Source of the DNA: Trifolium pratense
Lineage: Eukaryota; Streptophyta; Magnoliopsida; Fabales; Fabaceae
Length of the DNA: 64,000 nucleotides
Reading direction: 5' to 3'
Assembly (NCBI RefSeq): GCF_020283565.1
Contig: NC_060059.1
Location: forward strand, 15,879,501 to 15,943,500
In this document: piece by piece, positions 49,296-60,800 of the stretch
How positions within the stretch are numbered: the first letter of the stretch is position 1
Layout: every line of letters starts with the position of its first letter
Notes under the pieces: generated by a model
Databases searched by the model: none
What the model was told of the DNA's origin: nothing
The model's input: only the letters and a program-made list of their open reading frames with translations
Program-made: the position numbers and the translations under genes

Positions 49296-49440
49296 CGATA
49301 AATATTCTAATCAAAGGCACGTCTACTATAAGATTCGAGTTTGCGTGATCTTGAAAAAACAATAAATGTTCTAATAAAAAACATGTCTATTATATTATAA
49401 GATTCGCATTTGCGTGATCTTGAAAATTTTGGTAAAGTCA
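49296..49440. repeat. Two-copy tandem duplication upstream of the zinc-finger gene
   Basis: AACAATAAATGTTCTAAT.AAA...CATGTCTA..ATAAGATTCG..TTTGCGTGATCTTGAAAA occurs twice with a period of about 72 bases. Confidence 0.75.
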
Positions 49441-51837
49441 CACACACGCATATACATATATCCAATTTATTAATTGATATTTTTATTGAAGTGCAATATA
49501 TAACAAATAAATGAAATGCTCCTTTAAAAAAAATGAAATGTAAAATATAGAAAATTTAATATGATCATTAGGTCTTGTAAATTTAATACTATAAAATACT
49601 TCCTATAAAAAAAAAATACTATAAAATATTGTGTAACATAGCTTATTGAATTTTATGGGTTTGATTAGTGTGAGGAAACAATCTCAACAAGCTGCAGTTA
49701 AGTAAAGGAAAAAGCATACATAAATAACTAAAAAGAGACTATATGAGAGTGAAGTTTAATGTGCGAACATCATGTCAAGAGTAGTAGTTCAAAAGATAAC
49801 AAAAGAAAAGCCAAGAATGATTACATAACATTTTACCAATATAATGTGCTTAAAACAAAAAGAGAAGATGAGAAACATGAAGCTAATTTCTTCAAATCCC
49901 CTCACTCTCTACTTTGTGATCTAGACCTCAGTAAATGTGTGGCTGTGGCATGTTCAATTTTAGAATTTATGCCCCCTCACAATTAATTTTTTTTGTTGGT
50001 ATTAACCTTCTGGTTTTCAGGAGAATGAACTCTGATAATGTAAAATTTGACTGCAGGATAAGTAAAGTCTAATAAAAATTTGTTCATACCAAAAATCAAA
50101 CTCGGATTCTCCCAAAAGATTCACTCTGAGGTGAGCTCATTAACTACTTAAATTCAATGTCTTGTTCGCGATTAATCTTGTTGGTTACTAAGCTAAATTC
50201 AAGTTCTCACCAATGAACCGAATGACCAATTTTATGGCATATTTTAATGAATAAGTGATGAGTTACAACCGAATTGTTTTTGTTGGTAATATAGTTCCTA
50301 ACACGTTTTGCTTGAAGAATGTCATAATAATACATGTATGTAGAGTGTAACTGTGTAAGGGAGAAATTAAGGGAAGCACCGAGCAATAGATATACACTAT
50401 TGTGAAATGTGGAGTTCAAACTCCATTGATGAGCTTGAGATAGGCGCAGAAGCCAAAAACAGATAGGCGCAACACACGCACAGGCAAGGCAGAAGGAGTT
50501 AGGCGCAGAATGAGCTCAAAAGAGAAGAAAACATTTATTCACCAATCAAAATGTTACAATGAATGGTGCAAGCTACTAATACACATTGGATATATCATAA
50601 CTAACTATAAGAAAGTAGTTAAGCTAACTAATCCTAACTGCAAACATAAAATCAGTTAAGCTAACTGCTTAACTTGTGAAGCAAGTAACGGCCATTGCAC
50701 ATCTAATTCCTTAATGTTAACAACTATCGTTAGAAAGAAATTAAGAGAAGCAATAAACCATTACTTTGTACCCTGTCATGTCGGCATGACCACACATTTT
50801 ACATTTATTCCAAGGACTTCTTGTGCTAACTTCCCACTCTTTTTTCTTCTCTGAATTATAGGTTATTGTTATGCCCCAATTGTAGTAAATTAAAATCAAC
50901 AAACTCACAATTTTCATGCTACATTTCCTTATTTTCATGTTTTACTTTCCTAAATTCGATTTGTATAAGCCAAAACTTAGTACCGTTGCATTTTGATTAG
51001 TTAGACCCAAAACTATTACCTATCTCTACAAAACTTGGACAACTATTACCTCACAAGTCAATTTTGTAGAGATATAAGTTAGACCCAAGACCTAATATGA
51101 GTATCAATCTGAGTATGACTTAACAACAGCCTAAATTTACGAAACAACTACAACAACTCAGAATGCAAAATATAGTCGCTCATAGAATGAATAATCTATG
51201 GGACAAAGTTAACATCACGATAAAACAAAGTTAACTTAACAACAGCCTTAATTTGCTAAACAACTACAGAAACTCATAGAATGCAAAATATAGTTACTAG
51301 TTCTAAATGGACCAGTGCATGTTCAAATGCCATAAATCAAGTTCTAAAAAACTTATGTTTCATAACATTCCAAACTGATAATTGATTTCATGAGATTTCC
51401 AAACCAATGTATGGACTTGTATGTATCCCTCTATCTATATCGAGTATCATCCTTTGAAACGAGCTAAAAAGATATCATCCCTCCTCTCACTTTTCAATCT
51501 CATTTCCATATTTAACTGAAGAGTAACTAGCATTATTGCATGATGTGGGGTCATATCCTTCTTATATAGAATTCTTAAATGATTCTTAAAAATACACACA
51601 GCAAAATGAGTTCTTAACATGAAAAACAGAAAAAATACATGATTCTGGGGACTCCAGCAAGTTTAACCATTTCATGAAGATTCATAGAAACACAAATAAG
51701 AATGGGGCAAGTTGAATAAGAAATTATTATCATTACTAGTTACTACATCAGTTCTAGAAATATATTGAAACAATCTTACACCATATCACAGATACCAATC
51801 ATGGGTAAGAATAAAATGACAACAATATTATTAACAA

Positions 51838-51990
51838 ACAAATGCAGTGCAGACATCAACATCACAAAAACGAAGCAAAAACAAATGCAGTGAAAAGGCA
51901 AGTTCAACATCACAAAAACGAGGCAAAACAAAAGCAGTGAAGGCAAGTTCAACCTCACAAAATCGCAGCAAACAAACACAGTGAAAGCTA
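51838..51990. repeat. Tandem repeat, about 50-bp unit, three copies
   Basis: The unit is built on CAGTGAA.GGCAAGTTCAAC and TCACAAAAACGA.GCAAAA words, slightly diverged. Confidence 0.75.
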
Positions 51991-52696
51991 GTTGAACCCA
52001 AAACCAAAACAGCCGGAGAAAGAGAAACCAAGCTGAAATGGAAGAAAATGATTTTCACCACTCCAGTTAATGTCGTTACTCGTTGGTTTATAAATACTTC
52101 ATAATGGTACTGTTATTACGCTGTTTGTACTTCAGGAAGTCGTCGATTAGAAAATTCTTTACTGATGCTCAAACATTCAAAAAGGAAAGTATCTCAACTA
52201 AGAAAACCAAACAAAACTTACTAAAAAATCAGATAATTCTCAAGTCAAGTCATATATTATAGTACAATAATGCCCTCTTGGGTATAAATTACTCATTCAT
52301 TGAACTTCAATGTGTAATTGGACTCAGACTATTGCACTTGAATTCGTTTAAGTGAATTTAACAGAAAAAATTTGTTTGACTTCAGAGTTAGATAGAACAT
52401 ACAAGAACTAAGGGGGGTGTATTGGATTGAGATTTTGAAAGACTATTTTAACAAAAAAAGTCTCGAAGATTTTAAAAGACTTTGTGAGATTATATTGATT
52501 TTGTGGAATTTTAACAGAATGTGAAAATCAATAACCACAAAAATAACACTCACATTCATTAAAAAATATGTTTGTGGTAGAAGTACATACATGTATATCT
52601 AACACTATAAAAGCATAATGAGACCTTCTTAACATCAAACTGAAGCCGGTTATAACTTCCAAATTTTAGAGATGAGAACATATACTTTAGTTAAGT

Positions 52697-52846
52697 ACTC
52701 CCTCCGGTCCTAAATATAAGAAACATCAAACTTTTTAGATTCATTGAAAAATGGATGTATTTAGTCTATAATATAGACTAGATACAACTTTTTTTCAATG
52801 AACCTAAAAAGTGTTTTGCTTCTTATATTTAGGACTAGACGGAGTA
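52697..52846. mobile_element. Stowaway MITE, about 150 bp
   Basis: Classic ends CTCCCTCCGGTCCTAAATAT and TATTTAGGACTAGACGGAG with TA at each border. The inner arms continue to pair (TAGATTCATTGAAAAA / TTTTTTTCAATGAACCTA). Confidence 0.9.
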
Positions 52847-53429
52847 TCATGAAATGAACAGAGGCTAGTTTGTACAGGAAAATTGTGTTTTTTTTCATGA
52901 GCGGAGAATTGTGTATTTATTACATTGACAGATGTTTAACTTACATTCTCAAGACAAACTTTCATTTTATTGATTCCTTAACCAACACTCTTAGGGCATT
53001 TATTAGCAAAACCCAAATAGGTCAAGTAAATGAGTACTACTTTATGAAGATGAGAGGTAAAATTCAAAATGAACCATATAATAATATCTCAACTGTCAGT
53101 AGAAGGGAACAAGAGGAGAATGGTTAGCCCCCACCCCCATTGCCCATGAGACATTCTAAAGTAGCCAAAAAAAATTAGTCGTAATTATATAATAATCTTA
53201 TCTTATTAAATGGATTAAAAAAAGTCTCAACAAAGATAAATTCTAAATGATACATGTCAATCATATTGAAGCAAAAAATGTTGTTATTTGAAACTTGATA
53301 ATCCATGATGCTCTGTTTAAGAATTCTAACACTGAAATTGTCCAAAGGCTACAGGGAAAAAATTCTGCAGAGTCTAGCAAATGTGCACCTGAGTCATAGA
53401 CTTCATGAAAATCGACCAAGATTATATGA

Positions 53430-53738
53430 TCATTTAGACTTCTTTCCTTGCTTTTTCTTGATAACTTCATCGGTATACATTATGCCCTTGCCTTTGTAAA
53501 CTTCAGGTGGCTTACAATTGCGAACAGTAGCTGCAAACTGATGCACCCTTTGCTTGTCAATTCCTGTACAACAAATTACATTGTTTTTGAAGCAGAAAAC
53601 ACGAACAGCAGGAGGTGCAGATAATTCCACCTCATGACTATACCCCAACTTCAGATACAATAGACGCCCTGCAGATTCAGCTCTAGCTTTGTATCCAACA
53701 CCCACAATCTTGAGAAAGCGGAAAAATTTGGCCTCCAT
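53430..53738 (-). CDS. Mitochondrial ribosomal protein L6 (uL6m), 102 aa
   Basis: Nuclear-encoded protein of the large mitochondrial ribosomal subunit. The frame starts MEAKFFRFLKIVGVGYKARA and ends VYKGKGIMYTDEVIKKKQG then KKSK, the well-conserved plant mitochondrial L6 sequence, corresponding to the C-terminal half of bacterial L6. L6 binds 23S-type rRNA near the GTPase-associated region. The coding part is one exon. The ATG at 53738 is chosen because the family starts there; the nine bases upstream also stay open but lack an ATG. There is no obvious cleavable presequence; a short basic N-terminus is normal for this protein. The leader is long and probably spliced. Confidence 0.92.
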   Translation of the reverse strand: MEAKFFRFLKIVGVGYKARAESAGRLLYLKLGYSHEVELSAPPAVRVFCFKNNVICCTGIDKQRVHQFAATVRNCKPPEVYKGKGIMYTDEVIKKKQGKKSK

Positions 53739-53967
53739 TAATTCCAAAGCAAATCAGTTTCCTAACATTGCCATGGAAGAAAAAATAATAATAAAAAACC
53801 AATATGTTTAGATAAATGAACCAAATTGGAGGCAAGAAAATACAAAAAAGCAAGTGTCTGAATCTGGACCATATCTTGTATAGAGAATGCCAAAGCCAAA
53901 TCTATTATAACATAACATAAGACACATTTACTATCATTTGTGAGCCAATGCAGGCAGACACACAGGT

Positions 53968-54510
53968 TAAGGCTCTGTTTGGATAAACAACTTAATTTGT
54001 AGCTTATAGCACAAACACTTATTTATATCATATATAAACGCTTATTATAAGCTAGTTCCATAACAAAAGATAAAATAAAGTCTAAAGTGTTTTCGTATAA
54101 GCCATAAATTGTTTTCATAAGTTATCATGGAGAGCTTATGGAAACAAGCTTAAGGGCCCGTTTGGATTAGCTTATTTTTGAGCCTATGCAAACAGCTTAT
54201 GCAATTTTTATGTATTATTATAAGTTTGTCAAGATGGTTTATGATAAAATAGCTTATAAAAATACAATTTTCACTAGTGTGAACTTGTAAAATAACATAA
54301 AACTTATGTACCAAAAAAAAAATAGCATAAAACTTAATTTATATTGCATAAACTGTTTGTATAAGCTCAAAAATAAGCTAATACAAACGGAACCTAAAAA
54401 CAACTTATGAACATGTTGTATGTTGTTTTCGTAAGTTCTAAACAGTGTCACAAGTACTTATGTCAGTAGAGTAGATAAGCTCAAATAAATCAATTCAAAC
54501 GGACCCCTAA
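53968..54510. mobile_element. MITE-like element in the L6 leader intron
   Basis: Ends TAAGGCTCTGTTTGGAT and AATTCAAACGGACCCCTAA are imperfect inverted repeats. The interior is rich in AGCTTAT/ATAAGC words. It is interrupted by the element at 54151-54396. Confidence 0.6.
54151..54396. mobile_element. MITE (family 2, copy 2) nested in another MITE
   Basis: Ends TAAGGGCCCGTTTGGATTAG and CTAATACAAACGGAACCTA, inverted over about 31 bases. The core (GCAAACAGCTTATGCAAT, CAAGATGGTTTATGATAAAA) matches 35721-35933. Confidence 0.8.
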
Positions 54511-55082
54511 GTTGGTATGCATAATATAAGAGTTAATGTAGATTACCACACAATATTTAGCATGCATATTATTCCATCATTAAATCAGATAAAAAATGAA
54601 AAGTGTGCAATTTATTCCATCATTTTTTTTTTCTTGAAGGAAAAAAAAAAACTATAAATGTAAGACCTAAAAAATGGCTATTGAAATGAAGAAAATCATG
54701 TACCAATATGATTGAACCATCATGTACTACTCAATAGTATACTAAGAAATCGGTATCTACCACAGGATTTCGGCTGCGACGCAATTCTATGGTGTGTTGC
54801 CTGGGTTTTACAGTGGCGGTCATGGTGGCCGCCTGTAAGAGAGAGGAAGGAAGAAGAGAAAAATAAAAGAGGAAAACCTGGACGACGGTTTGTGGCGGAA
54901 AACGAACCGCTCCACCCGCAATTTCCGGCGAACTGAGTTGTTTCTGATACAAGTGATGATGGAGTTGCTGAGATTTGTTCGTTGTTTTAGGAGGGTTTTC
55001 TTTCTTGAAATTTTTTTTTCTTACAATAAATGGCCAATTTTTTATTTTTTTTTATTTTTTTTTTACAAAATCAAACTTAGGC

Positions 55083-56241
55083 TATGGGTGTTTTTGGTAA
55101 GTCCAATAAGCTAGCTTAGCTTATTGAACTAGCTTATAAGCTTGTTTGAAAAAAATAAAAGTGTTTAGTAAAAAGCTTTTCTCACGAGCTTATAGCTTCT
55201 TTTGAGATGCTATTATGTGTGGTAAAATTAAGCGGTAAAATTAAGCTGTAAACTAGTTTATAGCTAATGAGCTAGCTGATAGCTGAAAAATTACCTTATA
55301 GCTGATAGTTAAAAAACTAGTTGATTGAAATTAAAGTGTTTGATAAAATTAACTATTTAAATGATCGATAAATATAAAAAAACATAAAAGAACATTTATT
55401 TATTTGCAAAAAGGTGCATAAAGGAACACCTTTAAAGTTGATTAACTAAAAAAAGATAGAACAAAAAGAGAGAAGGGGGACATAAACCAGAACCTTCTCA
55501 GAAGGAAGAAACCAAACTTGTTTCTATGAAATTGCTCTCTAATTTCCAAAGGCATATCATTCCACCGGATAGAACATTTATATGTAGTTGGTAGTTTTTT
55601 TTAGTGGGTAGTTTTTTATTTTATAAAAAAATAATAAAATTAAATTAAAGGTTAAAAATGGAAAAAACTATAAAAAGCTATAAGCTCAAACGCTACTTGA
55701 AGGGTGTATTTGGTACGTCTAATAAGCTAGCTTATAGCTTATTGGACTAGCTTATAAGCTTGTTTGAAAAAAATAAAAGTATTTGGTAAAAAGCTTTTCT
55801 CACGAGCTGATAGTTTTTTTAGATGTTATTTCAAGTAGCGTTTGAGCTTATAGCTTATAGCTTTTTACAGTTTTTCTATTTTTAACCTTTAATTTAATTT
55901 TATTATTTTTTATAAAATAAAAAACTACCCACGAAAACAAAAACTACCCACTACATATAAATGTCCTTTTATGTCTTTTTTATATTTATCAATCATTTAA
56001 AAAGCTAATTTTACCAAACACTTTAATTTCAATCAGCTAGTTTTTCAGCTATCAGCTAGCTTATCAGCTATAAGCTAGCTTATAGCTTAATTTTACCAAA
56101 CAGAGTCGAAATAGCATCTAAAAAAAAGCTATAAGCTTGTGAGAAAAACTTTTTACCAAACACTTTTATTTTTTTCAAACAAGCTTATAAGCTAGTCCAA
56201 TAAACTATAAGCTAGCTTATTGGACTTACAAACACACCCTT
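55083..56241. mobile_element. Palindromic MITE cluster
   Basis: A right-hand unit (about 55697-56241) has inverted ends, AAGGGTGTATTTGGTACG and CTTACAAACACACCCTTA. A related left copy starts at about 55083 (GGGTGTTTTTGGTAAGTCC). Independently, 55596-55697 and 55838-55945 are about 100-base inverted copies (CTATAAGCTCAAACGCTACT against AGTAGCGTTTGAGCTTATAG). The whole block is dense in AGCTTATAGC words. It encodes nothing. The order suggests two family members inserted head to tail or one within the other. Confidence 0.7.
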
Positions 56242-57461
56242 AGTGCATTTTATCGTAATAATAGGTTCAATACAAGATGAACAATGACTAAAAATTTGGG
56301 GGCGAGCATAAAATCGAGATGTTGAGCTAAATTATGAACAATTTGATTAGCTTGTCGCCTGTGTACTATAGTTTTCATTCAAGATTAATGTTTAGCGGTA
56401 CGATTGAGCACGAATCCACGATACAACTCAAAATCGTTATAATCGGGCACGAACTCACGACCTAACTCAAAGTCGATTGGGTCTTTGGTCAACAATTGTG
56501 AAAAAACGGGCATGAATAATTGCATACGGGCGGGTGCGAGTCTCTAAAATTTTATCTCTTCGTAATTGAAATCGACCAAACAACCATTAAGATCCAATTT
56601 TATTTTATTTTTCTTCTCTCCCTCTCTCTCAGTCTTGTATACTCTTCGATTTGTTGTTTTTATTCTTTTTTTTTTTTATAATGGTTTTTATTCATCTTTG
56701 ATGTAGGAAAGATATGTTATATTTTACAAACTAATAATATACCGGTGAAGGAGGTGCGAAATATAAGTTTTATTCCAAATTAATGTATTTATTATTTTCA
56801 AACATAATCCAAATTACTAATGTTAATGTTAAATTTGTTTGAATTATGAAAGTCAATATTAATTACATCTATACACAAAGCGCAATTTTGTAATAGGGCA
56901 ATTTTGTAATACTAGTAGTTCGCACAAAATGCACACACTAATTACACTATCATTTTTTTGAGTCACTGAGTTATAGGTACGACAAAGTTTCCACCGTCGT
57001 TTAATGGTGACTAGTCTTCATTGGGAAATTTGTTGGGCACACAAGGTGAATTATTGTCTCCCAACCAAATTTTTCCATATGCCAGCGTCAAAGATCTAAG
57101 ATCAAGCCTTTGAGGCTCTGACTATTTGCTTAAGAAACTCAAATATCTTTTCACTTAGACCAATCCATTGTTGATACATTATCAACTTTTTTAATATATA
57201 TATATATAATGTTTGCTTATAAAAAAGGATGAATGGAATTATGGTCGGTCCTTCAAGAGCAAATTACTTCAATATCAACCCTAGTATCAGGGCAACCTCT
57301 TGGATATCTCGCTTCTTGGCCGCTCTTTACACTGTCCTACCGTTTGATGGTGTACTGAGAAGATATATCTGGTTGGGGCTAGAAGTGTGGAGGTGTCGGT
57401 CAGAGCTCATGTCATCTGACAATGCAGTCGTCTAACTCGACTTTCGCAGTGAGTCTCATTG
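56242..57461. other. Intergenic region
   Basis: No gene recognised. 56390-56560 contains repeated CGGGCACGAACTCACGACC-like words. The stretch 57229-57440, of more balanced composition (GGTCGGTCCTTCAAGAGC...), adjoins the rRNA remnant and may share an organellar origin, but I could not identify it. Confidence 0.35.
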
Positions 57462-57625
57462 CAGCTCTCGAGCCGTGTCTCAGTCCCAGTATGACTGATC
57501 ATCCCAAATAACCAGCTAAGCATTATTGGCTTGGTCCTACAACCAACTAACTCTCATGTTTTCCTATCGAAAAACCAACCCTACTTAGTAATCCAAGGAC
57601 AACATGACCCTTCACATACGATCTT
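57462..57625 (-). pseudogene. Degraded mitochondrial small-subunit rRNA fragment
   Basis: On the minus strand: GATGATCAGTCATACTGGGA followed by CTGAGACACGG, preceded by GCTTAGCTGGTTATTTG and GACCAAGCCAATAATG. This is the conserved helix region near E. coli 16S positions 240-330. The ATGCTTAGCTGGT wording is closer to plant mitochondrial 18S than to plastid 16S. Substitutions at normally invariant sites and abrupt loss of similarity on both sides mark it as a nuclear organellar insertion (NUMT), not a working rRNA gene. Confidence 0.7.
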
Positions 57626-57837
57626 GCCCCTTGAAATCATTTTTACCGCATGTTACACATCTATGCAACAAAAAGGAGTAAATGGAGCAAAACTGCTCCA
57701 TATAGAAAGTGAAGAGTTCAGGTATCCTCCATTTTTTTAGAGTAAAAAGGAGAGTGAAGTGGGAGGGAAAAGAAGAGAAGAGAAGAGAGAAACTGTGAAC
57801 TGTGTGAATTAAGTTTTCTTCTTCTTCTTCTTTCAAG

Positions 57838-60800
57838 ATGAGTGCAATGAAGTTTTGCCGCGAATGGTTCGTTCGTTCCTCTTCATCTTCCCCTTCTTTC
57901 CTTTTTACCCTTTTTTTTCCTTCAAATTAACAGCCTTGGTTTGTTTGATTCAGTAACAACATTCTTTACCCTAAGGAAGACAAAGAACAGAAAATTCTCC
58001 TCTATGCTTGCCGCAATTGCGATCATCAGGTTCTTTATTTCTCCATTTGGGTAGCTTAGTTATAGAGGGTTTTGAAGGAAAAATGGATTATTTTGTAGAA
58101 TTAGAGTGTAGCCAAACATGGGTCAAATTTGCTTTGAATATGGTGTTGAGAGGATAATTTTGTTGTAAAAAATGTGGTTGTTAGAATCTAATGAAAAGAA
58201 AGAATTGAAAGTAAAATAGCTTTCATTATTGAATGAAAAAATGAGTTCAATGTACAACTAATGATCTATATATACAAGTATAAAGCTCTATGCTAAGCTA
58301 AGCTACTCTAGCTATATACAATAACTTGTACTACAAGTTAGTTACAATCATCTTGTATTAGCTTGCAATGTGTTGATCATAATTATCACTTAACAGCCTC
58401 CCACAAGCTGATGCTTGGTATATATCAAGCAGTCCAAGCTTGGATATGAAATAATTGAACTTTGGAGTAGGTAGTGCCTTTGTTAGAAAGTCTGCAAGCT
58501 GATCCTGTGTTGAAATGGGCAGTAGCCGCATTAGCCCTTCTTGAACCTTTTCCCTCACAAGATGACAGTCTATCTCTATGTGTTTAGTCCTTTCATGAAA
58601 GACTGGATTGGAAGCTATATGCAAAGCACTTTGATTATCACAAAATATAACTGGCTGCTTAGAACTTTCAACATGTAGATCCTTCAACAAGTACAAGAGC
58701 CAAGTTAATTCACATGTTGCTGAAGATAATGCTCTATATTCTGCTTCAGAAGATGATTTGGATATGGTAGTCTGTTTCTTTGCTTTCCATGAAATCAAAG
58801 ATGTGCCCAAGAAGAAACAATATCCAGTAGTGGACCTTCTTGTGTCCATACATCCTGCCCAATCTGCATCTGAATATCCAAGTAGCTGTAGATCTGCATT
58901 TCTGTGGAATAGGAGACCTCTACCAGGATTGTGTTTGAGGTACCTAATCACTCTACAGGCTGCTTTATAATGTGTCACAGTTGGATTATGCAGAAATTGA
59001 CTCAGTTGCTGAGTAGCATAGGTTATATCTGGTCTAGTATTAGTGAGATATAACAGCTTACCTACAAGTCTTCTATACAAGCTTATGTCTTCAAATGGTT
59101 TACCATTGTCCTGATGAAGCTTAATAGAAGGATCCAGAGGTGTAGAAGCTGGTTTGGATCCAAGTAAGCCTGAGTCATTAAGCAAATCTAAGCAATACTT
59201 TCTCTGTGAGATGCTGATGCCTTCTTTTGAATGTGCAACTTCTAATCCAAGAAAATATTTCACAACACCTAAATCTTTGATTTTGAAGTTATGATCTAAA
59301 ATGCCTTTGATTCTATTGATCTCTTGTATATCAGTACCAGCTAGTATCACATCATCAACATAAATGAGTAATGCTGTGAAATTATTCTGTTGACTGAGTG
59401 TGAAAAGGGAGTAATCAGATGTGGATTGTGTATAGCCTTCCCTGACTAACAAGGAGGTGAGCTTCTCATACCATTTCCTGCTAGCCTGTTTTAATCCATA
59501 CAAACTTTTGAGAAGCTTACACACTTGATTAGGCTTGGTACATTGAACTCCATCTGGAATTTGCATATAGACATTTTCTTGCAGATCTCCATGTAAGAAG
59601 GCATTATTGACATCTAATTGATGTAGAAACCACCCTTTAATTGATGCAATAGCAAGGAGCATTCTGACTGTGGTTAGCTTGGCAACTGGTGAGAATGTGT
59701 CAAAAAAATCAAGGCCCTCCACCTGGTTATAACCTTTAGCAACTAACCTGGCCTTATATCTTTCAATAGTGCCATCAGACTTATGCTTAATCTTATAAAC
59801 CCATTTACTACCAATAGGTTTAATGTTGGGTGGTAAATCCACTATCTTCCAAGTACCAGTACGAGCTAATGCCTCAAGTTCAGTATTCATAGCTTGAATC
59901 CAAGCTTCTGATTTACAAGCTTCATTATAGGTCTTAGGTTCTGTGTGTTGTGTGAGAGACATAGTGAAGACACTATATGAAGGAGACAATTGATTGAAAG
60001 AATGAAAGGAGGAGATAGGATAGAGAGTACCTGTAGATGAAGATTGTGTTGATGAACCTGTTGAATTGCATACAAAATCAGACAGATAAGAAGGTCTATG
60101 TTTCAACCTTTCTGGTCTAACATGAGGTTCAGTTGGTGAGGTGATAGGTGGAATGTCAGTTATTACAGGCTTGTTTGTAGCTAGTGTGTCAGTTTGGTTA
60201 GTATCTGTGGATGGAGAAGGTGATGGTTGTAGGGGTGAAGTAGTATCAGGTGAAAGTGAGTGAGAAGGTGGGGAATCACAGTCAATAGAGGTATGGTAAT
60301 GCCAATGAAATTGGGTTTTATCTGTGATATAAGGTAGAATGTGATCAAAATGAGTGACATTTCTGGATATAAAGATTTCCTTAGACTCAAGATCATAAAG
60401 AACTGTGCCTTTGACACCATGCTTGTAGCCTAAGAAAACACATTTTCTGCCTCTTGGAGACAGTTTTGTTCTATGAATGGTTAAAGTAGATGCATATGCA
60501 AGGGAGCCAAAAACTTTTAAATCATGCAAGTTTGGTAAGTCATTATGCAGCATCTCATATGGTGATTTGTTTTGAAGGACAGGAGTAGTAATTCTATTGA
60601 TAATGAAAGTAGCATGTAACACTGCATAAGACCAAAAGTGTTTTGGCAAATTTGATTGATACAAAAGGGCTCTAGCAATATTCAAAATATGCTGATGCTT
60701 CCTCTCTACTCTACCATTCTGTTGTGGAGATTCCACACAGCTTGTTTGATGCAAAATACCATTTGAAGAAAAAAAATTCATTCATTGAAAATTCTGGTCC

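Larger units (their letters stand above)
49441..53429. other. Long intergenic region
   Basis: No gene recognised. A 75-codon ATG frame at 49759-49986 has no known domain and is not called. The tandem repeat at 51838-51990 and the Stowaway MITE at 52697-52846 are listed separately. 50440-50520 has TAGGCGCA(G/A) words and may be an LTR remnant. The last 200 bases are probably L6 gene 3' UTR. Confidence 0.4.
53739..54955 (-). other. Probable 5' leader of the L6 gene with a spliced intron and a uORF
   Basis: A likely leader exon covers about 54955-54761, with a donor CCTGTG/GTAGAT. An acceptor GTTAG sits at 53762-53766, so the exon resumes at 53761. An upstream ATG at 54823 has a strong context (GCCACCATGA). 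In the spliced form its frame has 28 codons and ends in TAA that overlaps the L6 ATG by one base (TAATG). A second pyrimidine-rich stretch ending CTTACAG just before that ATG looks like another acceptor but would give an intron under 60 bases. Splicing is inferred by eye. Confidence 0.45.

Noticed and set aside
49759..49986. 75-codon ATG frame upstream of the zinc-finger gene
   Set aside because: No recognisable domain, AT-rich codon use like the spacer, and no promoter or splice support.
57462..57625. Functional small-subunit rRNA gene
   Set aside because: Only a short diverged piece is present and similarity stops abruptly on both sides; it is an organellar insertion relic.
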